Assembly (NCBI GenBank): GCA_934454035.1
Contig: CAKSFY010000056.1
Location: forward strand, 1-13,503
Source: an uncultured Clostridia bacterium
GTDB taxonomy: Bacteria > Bacillota > Clostridia > UBA1381
Direction of reading: 5' to 3'
DNA: 13,503 nucleotides
The notes under the pieces: generated by a model
What the model was told of the DNA's origin: nothing
Database searches by the model: none
What the model saw: the letters and a program-made list of their open reading frames with translations, nothing else
Shown here: positions 13,186 to 13,503 of the stretch, piece by piece
Position numbering within the stretch: the stretch's first letter is position 1
Layout of the letters: each line of letters begins with the position of its first letter
Made by a program: the position numbers and the translations under genes

Positions 13186-13503
13186 ATGGCAGAAAATGAA
13201 TTAGAAAATGCACTAAAAGATTTGGATATAAATAAATTTTCACCTATGATGCAGCATTACATATCAACTAGAAGAAAATATCCTGATAGTATATTATTTT
13301 ATCGATTAGGGGACTTTTATGAAATGTTTTTTGATGATGCAATACGTGTTTCAAGAGAGTTGGAATTAACTCTTACAGGAAAGGATTGTGGTCAAGAAGA
13401 AAGAGCACCAATGTGTGGAATTCCATACCATGCAGCAGAAGGATATATTTGCAAATTAGTTGAAAAAGGCTATAAAGTTGCTATATGTGAACAGCTAGAA
13501 GAT
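13186..13503 (+). CDS. mutS: DNA mismatch repair protein MutS, N-terminal part (runs off the window)
   Basis: MutS recognises mismatches and small loops in DNA and recruits MutL. Only the first 106 codons are present, covering the start of the mismatch-recognition domain. The key Phe-X-Glu motif is intact: F44-Y45-E46 in LGDFYEMFFDDA. Typical following stretches are SRELELTLTGKDCG, RAPMCGIPYHAAEGYI and KGYKVAICEQLED. The likely native opening SPMMQHYISTRRKYPD is preceded by about 18 extra, mostly polar and acidic residues. The ATG lies two bases after hrcA, with GGTGG six bases upstream. By hand count this stretch is about 32% G+C (13201-13500), against about 43% in four sampled lines of hrcA, and it uses A-ending codons where hrcA often uses GCG, GGC and CCG. 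mutS normally sits near miaB and mutL, not after hrcA. Confidence 0.93.
   Translation, partial: MAENELENALKDLDINKFSPMMQHYISTRRKYPDSILFYRLGDFYEMFFDDAIRVSRELELTLTGKDCGQEERAPMCGIPYHAAEGYICKLVEKGYKVAICEQLED

Overview
The window looks like chromosome of a spore-forming, anaerobe-like member of the Clostridia (Bacillota). It carries spore-specific genes (SpoVAD, SpoVAE, a DacF-type carboxypeptidase, a YlmC/YmxH protein), Gram-positive style strong Shine-Dalgarno sites and sigma-A promoters. It also has a CIRCE-controlled hrcA and the clostridial gene order Xaa-Pro peptidase - efp - CD1247-type acidic zinc-ribbon protein. Hand counts give about 43% G+C in hrcA and much AT-richer intergenic DNA. I cannot name the order or genus.

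Layout. 1-275: three tRNA genes on the minus strand (Pro-TGG, Val-TAC, Thr-TGT), read from one promoter near 318-346; the Thr gene is cut at the window edge. 276-629: AT-rich spacer holding that promoter and the pckA promoter. 630-2234: pckA (ATP-type PEP carboxykinase), convergent with a MATE efflux gene on the minus strand (3649-2306); a two-way terminator lies between them. 3878-7496: a sporulation block on the plus strand: dacF, a secreted protein with an Ig-like domain and SLH repeats, spoVAD and spoVAE. 7574-8015: an XRE regulator with a C-terminal zinc ribbon, broken by one extra base in an A9 tract. 8277-8038 (minus): a YlmC/YmxH PRC-barrel protein, separated from the XRE gene by a perfect 18-bp inverted repeat. 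8423-10584: Xaa-Pro peptidase, efp and the CD1247-type protein, closed by a good terminator. 10850-13183: hemW, then hrcA behind a perfect CIRCE element. 13186 to the end: the first 106 codons of mutS.

How the genes work together. The sporulation block joins a cortex-type D,D-carboxypeptidase, a surface-layer type protein and two parts of the SpoVA dipicolinic-acid channel, which suggests forespore envelope and germination roles. A sigma-F-like promoter can be proposed before the SLH-spoVAD-spoVAE operon. The peptidase-efp-CD1247 and hemW-hrcA segments are housekeeping.

No wholly new system is evident. The points most worth a second look are the A9 frameshift in the XRE gene, the SLH gene where spoVAC would normally be expected, and the abrupt change of base composition and gene order at the hrcA/mutS junction.
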